Assembly (NCBI GenBank): GCA_023408315.1
Contig: JAEYKI010000029.1
Coordinates: 124,001 to 188,000, forward strand
DNA length: 64,000 nucleotides
Direction: 5' to 3'
DNA from: Bacillota bacterium
GTDB lineage: Bacteria; Bacillota; Clostridia; Christensenellales; Christensenellaceae
Of this stretch, positions 1 to 7,528 are shown piece after piece. Within the stretch, counting starts at the first letter, position 1. Every line of letters begins with the position of its first letter. A program made the translations under genes and the position numbers. The notes beneath the pieces were generated by a model that did not search any database, was not told the DNA's origin, and was given only the letters and a program-made list of their open reading frames with translations.

Positions 1-1588
1 AGAGGCCTGCGTCCAGGGAGCCAATGCCGCCGTCCAGTGAGTTCTGGCCGTCCGCAGCCTTGGAAGCGCCTTCTTTTAAATCGTCCGCCCCTTCATACAA
101 TTGTTTTAAGGCATCGTCTGTTGTGGGTTTGGGCGGTTCGGACACCTCTGCAAGCGCGTCCTTCACATCGTTTGTCATGGTATCTTCCAGGCCCTCTTCC
201 ACATCCACGCTATTGGATAAGCTTTTTTCAAAGCTGCTGTTTATGTCCGCGATCATCACCGCCTTGATGGAGGAGACAATGGTTTGGTTGCTGTTTATTT
301 GGGCCACGGCATTTGCCTTGATATCATTTTTTGCGCCCGTGACGTTGGTGGTGAGCACGCTTACAAGCAGCGCGATACCCAGGCACACGCCCACCTGCCG
401 GGCTGCGTTGGCAATGCCAGACCCCATGCCGCCTTTTTCTTTGGGTAGGTATTTAATGGCGGAAACAAGTGCCTGGGATGCAAATCCAAGGCCAAATCCG
501 CAAACCACCATGTCCGCAATGAGAACGGCCTTATCCGTGGGTATCTGCAGGCGTGAAAGCAGGAATATGCCCGCAGCCATGCCCACAAGGCCGATGAAAT
601 TGACCGGATGCGCGCCGAATTTACCCGCCAACCATGACCCGAGGGGCATGGATACCATCACGGTGAGCGCGAGAGTCATAATGATGAATGCCGCATCCAG
701 AACCGCATACCCTAGCGCGTCCTGCAAAAAATAGCTGAATATAAGCATGGTGCTGGCAATGGAAAAGCCGGTAATGGCATAACAGATAGTGGATGCGGTA
801 AACGTTTTTTCACGGAAAAGGGTAAAATCGATCATGGGATGTTTAATTTTAAGTTCCACAAGTATAAACAGGACAAACGATGCCGCCGATCCGATGAACA
901 TGGAGATGATGAGGGTGGAGCCCCAGCCGTAGTCATTGCCCTTGAGCAGCGCAAACGTAAGTAAAAACAGGGTGGCTGTAAGCAGAAGCATGCCTTGCCA
1001 GTCTATTTTTTTGGAGGTCGTCTCATCGTATGTTTCCTTCATAAAGCATGCGATGAGGATAAAGGAAAGGATTGCGAAAGGAACGTTCACAAAGAAAATA
1101 AACTGCCAGTTCATATATTCTATGATAAGCCCGCCCACCGGAGGCCCGCTGGCGGCGGCCGCCGCGGTGACAGCGCCAATGATGCCTGCCACAGTTTGGG
1201 ATTTTTCGCGGGGGAACACCTCCAGCGCCATGGGAATGACCAGGGGTGTGATGATTGCGCCGCCGATACCCTGTATGAAGCGCATGGCAATAAGCGTGAG
1301 CAGGGAATTTGAAAGGCCGCAGAGAGCGGAAGAGGCGCCAAAGAGCGCAAGGCCTATAAGCATGACTTTTTTGCGGCCAAACTGGTCCGCCAGCTTGGAA
1401 GCCGTAATCATGAATATGGAAAGGCCCATTACGTAAATGGTGCTGATCCAGCTTGTGTCCGTTAAGTTTGCTCCGAAATATTTGGTGATGTCCGGCAGCG
1501 CGATATTGATGATTGTGCCGTCCAGCATGCTCATAAACATGGCGATAGAGAGAGCGATCAGACTGACGACGTTTAATTTTTTTCCCAT
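1..1588 (-). CDS. DHA2-family MFS drug efflux transporter, C-terminus cut by window edge
   Basis: Probable proton-driven multidrug exporter of the 14-helix EmrB/QacA (DHA2) type in the cytoplasmic membrane. The frame is open from ATG at 1588 to the left edge (about 529 codons). ATG follows AAGGAGG with a 9-base gap. Visible family motifs are the loop 2-3 motif ASKLADQFGRKK and the motif-C-like SGPPVGGLIIEY. After about residue 420 the protein leaves the usual hydrophobic pattern and enters a long polar stretch with Gly/Leu/Asp repeats (ADGQNSLDGGIGSLDAG), as in the extracytoplasmic loop of some Gram-positive DHA2 pumps; the remaining helix or helices lie outside the window. It is divergent from a TetR gene, so it is probably repressed by it. 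The substrate is unknown. Confidence 0.85.
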   Translation of the reverse strand, partial: MGKKLNVVSLIALSIAMFMSMLDGTIINIALPDITKYFGANLTDTSWISTIYVMGLSIFMITASKLADQFGRKKVMLIGLALFGASSALCGLSNSLLTLIAMRFIQGIGGAIITPLVIPMALEVFPREKSQTVAGIIGAVTAAAAASGPPVGGLIIEYMNWQFIFFVNVPFAILSFILIACFMKETYDETTSKKIDWQGMLLLTATLFLLTFALLKGNDYGWGSTLIISMFIGSAASFVLFILVELKIKHPMIDFTLFREKTFTASTICYAITGFSIASTMLIFSYFLQDALGYAVLDAAFIIMTLALTVMVSMPLGSWLAGKFGAHPVNFIGLVGMAAGIFLLSRLQIPTDKAVLIADMVVCGFGLGFASQALVSAIKYLPKEKGGMGSGIANAARQVGVCLGIALLVSVLTTNVTGAKNDIKANAVAQINSNQTIVSSIKAVMIADINSSFEKSLSNSVDVEEGLEDTMTNDVKDALAEVSEPPKPTTDDALKQLYEGADDLKEGASKAADGQNSLDGGIGSLDAGL

Positions 1589-1627
1589 TTGGGGCAGCCT
1601 CCTTGCGTTTCTGTCGTTTACGCATTC

Positions 1628-1656
1628 ATTATATTTTTATGCTGGCCCAATGTCAA
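1628..1656 (-). promoter_or_regulatory. Sigma-A promoter of the MFS gene
   Basis: On the minus strand TTGACA (1651-1656) and TATAAT (1628-1633) are separated by exactly 17 bases. Both hexamers match consensus perfectly. The implied leader is about 30 nt. Confidence 0.8.
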
Positions 1657-1663
1657 TAAGAAC

Positions 1664-1679
1664 ATGAAATCAATTTCAT
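1664..1679. promoter_or_regulatory. Palindrome between divergent promoters, candidate TetR operator
   Basis: Perfect inverted repeat ATGAAAT-CA-ATTTCAT lies between the -35 boxes of the MFS (-) and tetR (+) promoters, 8 bases from the former. Position and symmetry suit a TetR-family operator; binding is inferred. Confidence 0.5.
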
Positions 1680-1686
1680 ATATGTG

Positions 1687-1715
1687 TTGACATAACTGCA
1701 AAAAGGCATTACACT
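1687..1715 (+). promoter_or_regulatory. Promoter of tetR-type gene
   Basis: TTGACA at 1687-1692 and TACACT at 1710-1715 with a 17-base spacer, 31 bases before the TetR start. Confidence 0.6.
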
Positions 1716-1745
1716 GATACTGAAAAATACTGTCTGGAGCTTTAC

Positions 1746-2345
1746 ATGGAAGAAAAAAGCGTACGGATTCCCAATCAAAAAAGGTCTATAGAGAAAAAGG
1801 AAAAAATTATACAGGCGGCTTACGGGATATTTAACACCAAAGGATATTATGGGACAAACACCGCGGAGATAGCGGCGTCGGCAGGCGTTTCCACCGGAAG
1901 TGTCTACGCGTACTTTAAAGACAAAAAGGATATCCTGCTGATTTGTCTTGAAATGTTTGGAGAAGAGCTCACCCGAAAGATATGCGCCGCCATTTCCAAG
2001 ACTATTGCCATAGATACCAGGGATATTGCAAAAAATGTTCTCAGGATATTTGTTGAGTTTCATTACGCAAAAAAACTGTTTCACGACGAGGTTATGTCCC
2101 TGATTTACCGGGACGAAGACGTGAAGGCCGGCTTTATGGAAATAGAAAAAACAATGATGGCTGCCATTGCGGCGGAGCTTGCAAAAGCCGGGTATTCCTT
2201 TAGGCACGAGCGGGAGCAAACCTACCTGCTGTTTACGCTGGTACAGGGAATAGAGAGCCATCTTGCGTTTGAGCAAGCCTCCGATATTGACAAAGATATT
2301 TTAATTGAGGAGTGCGCCCGCATCATGGGAGCCATGTTTAAATAA
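1746..2345 (+). CDS. TetR/AcrR-family transcriptional regulator
   Basis: One-component repressor, 199 aa, typical length. The N-terminal helix-turn-helix spans about residues 18-64 (IIQAAYGIFNTKGYYGTNTAEIAASAGVSTGSVYAYF in outline, with the hallmark STGSVYAYFKDK recognition-helix end). The C-terminal ligand domain is all-helical and not diagnostic. It is transcribed divergently from the DHA2 pump across a 157-bp gap with a palindrome between the promoters, the classic arrangement for a drug-responsive local repressor. The inducer is unknown. Confidence 0.88.
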   Translation: MEEKSVRIPNQKRSIEKKEKIIQAAYGIFNTKGYYGTNTAEIAASAGVSTGSVYAYFKDKKDILLICLEMFGEELTRKICAAISKTIAIDTRDIAKNVLRIFVEFHYAKKLFHDEVMSLIYRDEDVKAGFMEIEKTMMAAIAAELAKAGYSFRHEREQTYLLFTLVQGIESHLAFEQASDIDKDILIEECARIMGAMFK

Positions 2346-2440
2346 TCCCAAGTTTAATGATTAAAACTTTCTATTGAATTTCACATCAAAAAATGGAATA
2401 CTAGTATCGGCAGAATTATTGGATTGGGGAAAAAGGGTAT

Positions 2441-3091
2441 ATGGAAAACGATACAAATATGGGAAGCGGCTACCTGCAAGCCTATGAATTGGGATGCCGT
2501 TCTTTTGCGAAAAAAAATCCTGAGGAAATGGCGAACAATGCGGGTTGCCTTTATGATAAAGAGGCAAACCGGCTGATACTCCGTTTTTTGTCTGTGCAAT
2601 ATTGGGTGCAATATCCCGGCGGAGAAATTGGCCGTGCGGACAGCCAGAGCGTGCCCGCTAACATAAAGGCGCTTATACTGCATTATTTGATCTATGCCAC
2701 CAAAACGGAGCTTACCGGCACACTGATTTCTTTTTTGGAAGTACGGGGCGGCGGAGAGACGTATTACCCTGTTTTTCAGAAACGTGCGGAACTGCCCCTG
2801 CAAAAAACGTTTGGACTGAATCCAAAGACGCTGATTCACTGCGGCCTGCGGCTGGGCGGGCGGATTGGCAATTTTGGCACCGCCAGCGTTCATTTGCCTG
2901 TTTTTCCAAACGTGCAAATCACCTATGTTGTATGGCAGGAAGAAGACGAACTGCCGTCTTCCGCAGCCATATTGTTTGACAGCAGCATCAACGATTATCT
3001 GCCTTGCGAAGACATTGTTCTGGCTGCCAGCCTTGGCGTGTATGCATTGATTTATGAACTGCAGCGGCAGCTTGACAGCATTACTAAATAA
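2441..3091 (+). CDS. DUF3786 family protein
   Basis: 216-aa soluble protein of unknown biochemical function. The mid-section (ILHYLIYATKTELTG, then ISFLEVRGGGETYYPVFQKR) resembles the DUF3786 family, which I recall from corrinoid/acetyl-CoA pathway neighbourhoods of anaerobes. ATG follows a purine-rich GGGGAAAAAGGG stretch. It sits just before the Ni/Co transporter and upstream of the CODH/ACS genes, which fits an accessory role in metal or corrinoid metabolism, but that is inference. No transmembrane segment or signal peptide is visible. Family assignment is from remembered pattern, not a search. Confidence 0.6.
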   Translation: MENDTNMGSGYLQAYELGCRSFAKKNPEEMANNAGCLYDKEANRLILRFLSVQYWVQYPGGEIGRADSQSVPANIKALILHYLIYATKTELTGTLISFLEVRGGGETYYPVFQKRAELPLQKTFGLNPKTLIHCGLRLGGRIGNFGTASVHLPVFPNVQITYVVWQEEDELPSSAAILFDSSINDYLPCEDIVLAASLGVYALIYELQRQLDSITK

Positions 3092-3302
3092 TATTTTGCA
3101 AAATTAAGCGGAAAAGTACTATTATTCTGGAGTTGTTTCATATAAAATAATCAAGAATCATTCATAATAGTATTTGCCAAAAAAGAAATGTGATCATGAA
3201 GATTGCGCGGAGGCAAAATGCAGGTTTCCGGAAAACGGCCCAAGAAGGGTTTTTAAAACTGAATCCCTTCGTTGGGTTATTTATTTTTGGAGGTATTATA
3301 CC
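3092..3302 (+). promoter_or_regulatory. cbiM leader with terminator-like hairpin, possible metal-responsive attenuator
   Basis: A 210-bp gap precedes cbiM. Positions 3239-3249 (CCCAAGAAGGG) pair with 3265-3276 (CCCTTC, one bulged G, TTGGG) to make an 11-bp stem, followed by a T-rich run (3277-3288) directly before the GGAGG ribosome site. This is the layout of a transcription attenuator. I could not match the preceding about 100 nt to a cobalamin or NiCo riboswitch consensus by eye. Confidence 0.45.
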
Positions 3303-4349
3303 ATGCATATGGCAGACGCACTGATCTCTCCCCAGGTTGGGATCGCCATGATGGCGGTTACGGCGGGAGTTACCGCTTATTCCATTAAGAAAGTCCGGCC
3401 TGAACTGGATGATAAAAAAGTTCCAATGATGGGCGTAATGGGCGCATTTGTATTTGCCGCCCAAATGATTAATTTTACAATACCCGCCACAGGCTCCAGC
3501 GGGCACCTGGCAGGCGGCATTCTGCTGGCTGCGCTGCTTGGGCCGTACGCCGGATTTCTGACTATTTTTTCTGTTTTGCTGGTGCAGGCGTTGTTTTTTG
3601 CGGACGGCGGGCTGCTGGCGTTTGGAGCAAATGTTTTTAATATGGGCTTTTTTGCCTGCTTTATAGCGTTTCCGCTGATTTACCGGCTGGTTGTTAAAAA
3701 AGGGTATTCCACGCGCCGGATTTTTTTGGGATCTCTGTTTGCTTCTGTGGCCGCGCTGCAGATGGGCGCGTTTGGCGTTGTGCTGGAAACGCTGTTTTCC
3801 GGCAAAACAGAGTTGCCTTTTGCAACGTTTGTATCCCTGATGCAGCCCATTCACTTGGCCATAGGCATTGTGGAAGGACTGGTGACCGCGGCTGTTGTGA
3901 CGTTTGTTTGGAAAGCCAGGCCGGAAATTTTGGAAGGAGGCATGCAGCCTGCCGCGCCAAAGGCATCGTTTAAAAAAGTGGTTGCCGTGCTTGTGGTTGC
4001 GGCGTTGGCAGTCGGCGGTTTTGTTTCCTGGTTTGCGTCCTCTAATCCGGACGGGCTGGAGTGGTCCGTTTTTAACACTACCGGGCAGACGGAGCTGGAA
4101 TCGGGCGACGCCTTGCACAACCAAATGGCGCTGGCACAGCAGAACACGGCTATACTGCCGGATTACGGCTTTAAGGAGCAGGATGCCGCCCAAAATCCGG
4201 AGGCAACGGCGCTTGCCGGCACGAGCGTATCCGGAATAGTAGGGGTGGCTCTCACCCTTGCGCTTGCGTTTGTTATTGGAATTACAACCATGCAGATAAC
4301 AAAGAGAAGAAGAAAGAAACGGCAGGCGGACGGGCCGCCCGCCGATTGA
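3303..4349 (+). CDS. cbiM: ECF cobalt/nickel transporter substrate-binding protein CbiM with fused CbiN-like domain
   Basis: Substrate-specific membrane subunit (S component) of an ECF-type Co2+/Ni2+ importer, 348 aa. The start at ATG 3303 gives the conserved metal-binding N-terminus MHMADALISPQVG, in which the amino terminus and His2 coordinate metal in this family; GGAGG lies 9 bases upstream. About residues 1-215 are the multi-helix CbiM/NikM core (SSGHLAGG, FADGGLLAFGANVFNMG). About residues 225-348 carry two more helices flanking an extracytoplasmic loop with SSNPDGLEW, the CbiN/PDGLE-type domain, so M and N are one polypeptide. The operon continues with cbiQ 13 bp downstream. Metal identity (Ni or Co) cannot be decided from sequence; the adjacent cooT leans toward Ni. 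Confidence 0.88.
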   Translation: MHMADALISPQVGIAMMAVTAGVTAYSIKKVRPELDDKKVPMMGVMGAFVFAAQMINFTIPATGSSGHLAGGILLAALLGPYAGFLTIFSVLLVQALFFADGGLLAFGANVFNMGFFACFIAFPLIYRLVVKKGYSTRRIFLGSLFASVAALQMGAFGVVLETLFSGKTELPFATFVSLMQPIHLAIGIVEGLVTAAVVTFVWKARPEILEGGMQPAAPKASFKKVVAVLVVAALAVGGFVSWFASSNPDGLEWSVFNTTGQTELESGDALHNQMALAQQNTAILPDYGFKEQDAAQNPEATALAGTSVSGIVGVALTLALAFVIGITTMQITKRRRKKRQADGPPAD

Positions 4350-4362
4350 GAGGAGAACCGGT

Positions 4363-5169
4363 TTGTCCAAACTGCAAAGTTCCATTTATGCCATCCGCAC
4401 AATGGACGAGCTTGCGCTGGGAGACAGCGGCGTGCATATGCTGCACCCCACCGCAAAATTGCTTACGGTTCTGATTTTCATCATATCCGTGGCTTCAACC
4501 GGAAGATACGAGGTTGTGGGGTTAGTACCCATGGCCTTTTTTCCTATCGTTTATTTCGCGGCTTCAGAAGTGCCGGTGTCTGTTATTGCCAGGCGCGTGG
4601 CGGTGGTGCTGCCCTTTATATTGCTCCTTGGCATATTCAACCCATTGTTTGACGCGCAGCCGGTTTTGGTGGGCGGGGTTGAGCTGGCACGGGGATGGCT
4701 TACTTTTTTTTCTCTGTTTATAAAAGGCGTGCTCACGGTGACAGCGGCGCTGCTGCTGATTGCCACAACGGGCATGGAACGCCTTGCAATGGCTTTTAGG
4801 CAACTTAGGGTTCCGCGCATACTGGTTTTGCAGATACTGCTTACATACAGGTATATATCCGTATTGCTGGAGGAAGCGAACAATACTATAACGGCGTATG
4901 CCCTGCGCGCGCCCAAACAAAAGGGCGTTCATTACAGGGTGTGGGGTTCACTGGCGGGGCAGCTTTTGCTGCGGACATACGACAGGGCGCAGCGGCTGCA
5001 TACGGCCATGTGCCTGCGCGGGTTTGACGGCGAGTACCGCACCGGCCGCGCGGCGCGGCTGCGCAGCGCAGACATTCTGTTTCTGGCGGGATGGAGCGCG
5101 TTTTTTATTGCGGCCTGCGTGTTTAATATTCCCGGTATTCTGGGCGCCCTGTTTGCCGGAACTTTTTGA
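4363..5169 (+). CDS. cbiQ: ECF transporter transmembrane component CbiQ
   Basis: T component of the Ni/Co ECF transporter, 268 aa, with several hydrophobic helices. It has the coupling motif family (ALRAPKQKGVHYRVW, then AMCLRGFDGEYR; compare the Ala-Arg-Gly coupling helices). TTG is the start, with AGGAG at 4351-4355. It links CbiM to the CbiO ATPase in the membrane. The stop of cbiQ lies 16 bp before cbiO, consistent with one transcript. Confidence 0.88.
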   Translation: MSKLQSSIYAIRTMDELALGDSGVHMLHPTAKLLTVLIFIISVASTGRYEVVGLVPMAFFPIVYFAASEVPVSVIARRVAVVLPFILLLGIFNPLFDAQPVLVGGVELARGWLTFFSLFIKGVLTVTAALLLIATTGMERLAMAFRQLRVPRILVLQILLTYRYISVLLEEANNTITAYALRAPKQKGVHYRVWGSLAGQLLLRTYDRAQRLHTAMCLRGFDGEYRTGRAARLRSADILFLAGWSAFFIAACVFNIPGILGALFAGTF

Positions 5170-5185
5170 AATAAAGGAGCATGGT

Positions 5186-5917
5186 ATGAGCCACCATAAA
5201 ATAGAAGCAAAAAACTTGGAGTATGTTTACCCCGATGGGCACAGGGCGCTAGGGAGAGTATCTTTTTTAATCACGCACGGGGAATCTGTGGGAATTATTG
5301 GCGCGAATGGCGCGGGCAAATCTACCCTGCTGTTATCGCTGATGGGCGTGCTTGCACCCACATCCGGCCAGGTGCTGGTGGGCGACGTGCCGGTGACTAA
5401 AAAAACGTTGTCCCATATCCGCGAACATTTGGGTATGGTGTTCCAGCACCCGGACGACCAGCTCTTCATGACATCGGTATTTGACGACGTGGCGTTTGGC
5501 CCGCGCAATTACGGCATGGACGAGGCGGAGGTGGAAAAGCGGGTGGCGGACGCGCTTAGCGTGGTGGGTATACCGCACCTGAGGGACAGGGCGCCTTACA
5601 AGCTATCCGGCGGGGAAAAGCGGAGCGCCGCCATTGCAAGCGTTTTGTCCATGCAGCCCGACGCACTGATTCTGGACGAGCCCACCAGCGAACTTGATCC
5701 CAAAGCGCGCCGGAGAATTATGGAACTGCTGGGCAGTTTTGCGCATACTAAGATTATTGCAAGCCACGATATGGACATGATATACGATTTGTGCGAACGC
5801 ACCATAGTGATGCAGAACGGCGCAATAAAGGCGGACGGCAAAACCAAGGACATCGTCCTAAACCGGGAACTGATGGATGCCTGCGGGCTGGAGATACCCC
5901 TGCGCTTCCAGACGTGA
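5186..5917 (+). CDS. cbiO: ECF transporter ATP-binding protein CbiO
   Basis: Energising ATPase of the Ni/Co ECF transporter, 243 aa, cytoplasmic. Walker A is GANGAGKST, the Q-loop region is MVFQHPDDQ, the signature is LSGGEKRSAAIAS, Walker B is ALILDEPTSELD, and the switch His is in IIASHDMDM. ATG 5186 was chosen because AAAGGAG lies 7 bases upstream and the protein then begins at the usual family position. It is the last gene of cbiMQO. Confidence 0.92.
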   Translation: MSHHKIEAKNLEYVYPDGHRALGRVSFLITHGESVGIIGANGAGKSTLLLSLMGVLAPTSGQVLVGDVPVTKKTLSHIREHLGMVFQHPDDQLFMTSVFDDVAFGPRNYGMDEAEVEKRVADALSVVGIPHLRDRAPYKLSGGEKRSAAIASVLSMQPDALILDEPTSELDPKARRRIMELLGSFAHTKIIASHDMDMIYDLCERTIVMQNGAIKADGKTKDIVLNRELMDACGLEIPLRFQT

Positions 5918-5921
5918 CCGT

Positions 5922-5950
5922 TTGCCCGGCAGGGGCGGATATTGTATAAT
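5922..5950 (+). promoter_or_regulatory. Promoter of cooT with long leader
   Basis: TTGCCC (5922-5927), a 17-base spacer and consensus TATAAT (5945-5950) lie right after cbiO. Transcription from here would give a leader of about 180 nt before cooT. The leader contains an AGCGT/ACGCT hairpin near 5960-5979 and a CCGCT/AGCGG pairing across about 6030-6070; I match it to no known riboswitch. Confidence 0.55.
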
Positions 5951-6136
5951 GTATTTTATAGCGTGGCTATATTACGCTAAACGTGAGATGGATTGCGGGC
6001 GTAAGGTAAAAAAGCCGCATGCTATGCATGAATCCGCTATGGAGTGGGCCAGCGTTTCCTGCCGGGAGCGGAAGGCAAGTAATCTTTAAGTAATAAAATA
6101 AAAAATATAGAACATAGAACACAGGAGGTAAAAAAC

Positions 6137-6334
6137 ATGTGTGAAAGCAACGTATACATGATTGGCCGGGACGGTAAGGAAAAACTCTTTATGGAATCTG
6201 TGGACAAGATCATTCCCATGGACGATGGCATTCTGATGGAGAACATATTTTCTGAGACCAGGAAGGTGCAGGCAAAAATAAAGGAAATGGCATTGGTTTC
6301 GCACCGTATTGTGCTGGAAGAACAGGACGGCTGA
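6137..6334 (+). CDS. cooT: CooT-family nickel-binding protein
   Basis: 65-aa protein matching the CooT pattern: N-terminus MCESNVYMI with Cys2, the Ni ligand in Rhodospirillum rubrum CooT, then a central VDKIIPMDDGILMENIF and ending in LVSHRIVLEE. CooT is a small nickel-binding accessory protein for maturation of Ni-containing CO dehydrogenase. AGGAGG lies 8 bases before ATG. Its position between the Ni/Co transporter and the CODH/ACS genes supports the same role here. Confidence 0.82.
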   Translation: MCESNVYMIGRDGKEKLFMESVDKIIPMDDGILMENIFSETRKVQAKIKEMALVSHRIVLEEQDG

Positions 6335-6598
6335 GGAACGGATTTTGTTTATGGCGTGGTTTTGCCGTTCGCTGGAGCCTGTGCCATGCATTAACAATCA
6401 AAAAAATATGATTTTGCAAAAAAGTGCAGAATCGTTATATGGGCGTTTGTCTCTTTGCCGTATGATTGAAGTATATGATTTTGCAATAAAAGCGGAATCT
6501 AAAAAAGGCCGGAGCTAAGCGGCTTTCGGCAAAATGAGTTTTTCCGTTTGCCAAATTTTCAATGAATATTCATATTGCTTTTAAGAGAGGTTATTGGT
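6335..6598. other. Intergenic region before the methyltransferase/CODH operon
   Basis: No credible gene. It contains a 27-28 bp imperfect direct repeat (6406-6433 and 6473-6499, both starting ATATGATTTTGCAA and ending GAATC) and a stem near 6504-6524. A candidate promoter (TTGCCA 6548-6553, 17-base spacer, CATATT 6571-6576) overlaps the 12-bp perfect palindrome ATGAATATTCAT at 6562-6573. Confidence 0.45.
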
Positions 6599-7486
6599 AT
6601 GAAAAGAGAAAAAATTGTGGACGCACTTCGCGGGGGCAGGGTTTTGATTTCGGACGGCGCTTGGGGGACATTTTTGCAGAAAATGGGTATGAAACCCGGC
6701 GAATGCCCCGAACTTTGGTGCGTAGAGCATTTTGACGAAGTGAAAAGCATTGCGAAAAGCTATGTGGACGCAGGCAGCGACATGGTGGAGACGGACAGCT
6801 TTGGCGGAAACCGTTTCAAGCTGGAGCACTTTGGCCTGGCAGATAAGGTTTTGGAATTAAACGAAGCGGCGGCGCGGGCATCCCGCGAGGCGGTTGGCGA
6901 GGACCATTGGGTAATCGCTTCCATAGGGCCTACCGGTAAAATGCTGGTAATTGAAGAAGTAACGGAAGAAGAACTGTACAATACGTTCCGCGATCAGGCG
7001 GTTGCGTTTGAAAAAGGCGGCGCGGACGCGGTTTGCATAGAGACCATGAGCGACATTGAAGAAGCGGTGCAGGCGATTAAAGCAACCAAAGAAAATACCA
7101 AGCTGGAAGTGATCTGCACGTTTACGTTTGAAAAGACAAAGCAGGGCGATTACCGCACCATGATGGGCGCAAGCCCCAAGGACGCATGCAAACGGGCTGC
7201 GGAAGCGGGTGCGGATATTATTGGCGCAAACTGTGGAAACGGCATTGAGCGCATGATAGAGATTGTAAGAGACATCCGCCAGGAACTGCCGGACACACCC
7301 ATTTTGATTCACGCGAACGCGGGCCTGCCCGAGAACGTGGACGGCGTGGATGTGTTCCCGGAGACGCCCGAAATGATGGCGGCAAGGGTTACTGAGCTGG
7401 TTGCAGCCGGCGCGAATATCATCGGCGGGTGCTGCGGCACAACGCCTGCGCATATCAAGGCGTTAAAAGAAGCGGTAACAAAATAA
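6599..7486 (+). CDS. Homocysteine S-methyltransferase-family zinc protein
   Basis: 295-aa TIM-barrel protein of the MetH N-terminal/BHMT family, which transfers methyl groups to or from thiols on a Cys3 zinc site. The zinc cysteines are present: Cys212 in GANCGNG, and Cys278 and Cys279 in GGCCGTTP. The fold start DGAWGTFLQKMG is conserved. ATG 6599 has AGAGAGG 8 bases upstream; the longer frame from 6575 has no such site. It is first in the run leading into CODH/ACS, 42 bp before a second methyltransferase-like gene. It lacks the cobalamin domains of full MetH. It may use the corrinoid protein AcsCD as methyl partner, or act on another methylated compound; substrate unproven. Confidence 0.78.
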   Translation: MKREKIVDALRGGRVLISDGAWGTFLQKMGMKPGECPELWCVEHFDEVKSIAKSYVDAGSDMVETDSFGGNRFKLEHFGLADKVLELNEAAARASREAVGEDHWVIASIGPTGKMLVIEEVTEEELYNTFRDQAVAFEKGGADAVCIETMSDIEEAVQAIKATKENTKLEVICTFTFEKTKQGDYRTMMGASPKDACKRAAEAGADIIGANCGNGIERMIEIVRDIRQELPDTPILIHANAGLPENVDGVDVFPETPEMMAARVTELVAAGANIIGGCCGTTPAHIKALKEAVTK

Positions 7487-7528
7487 ATATCAGCTTAAGA
7501 GCATTAAGTTTGAAAGGTGGTTTTTAAA

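Noticed and set aside
24..734. Plus-strand 236-codon frame
   Set aside because: It is the complement of the MFS gene; the minus strand has the real start signal and family motifs.
3162..4385. 407-codon minus-strand frame opposite cbiM
   Set aside because: Composition of an antisense shadow of a membrane protein (Arg/Gln/His-rich); cbiM on the plus strand is certain.
5877..6089. 70-codon frame across the cbiO end and cooT leader
   Set aside because: Starts inside cbiO, runs through the promoter, no ribosome site.
6309..6518. 69-codon frame overlapping the cooT 3' end
   Set aside because: No ribosome site and no family pattern; it spans the direct repeat region.
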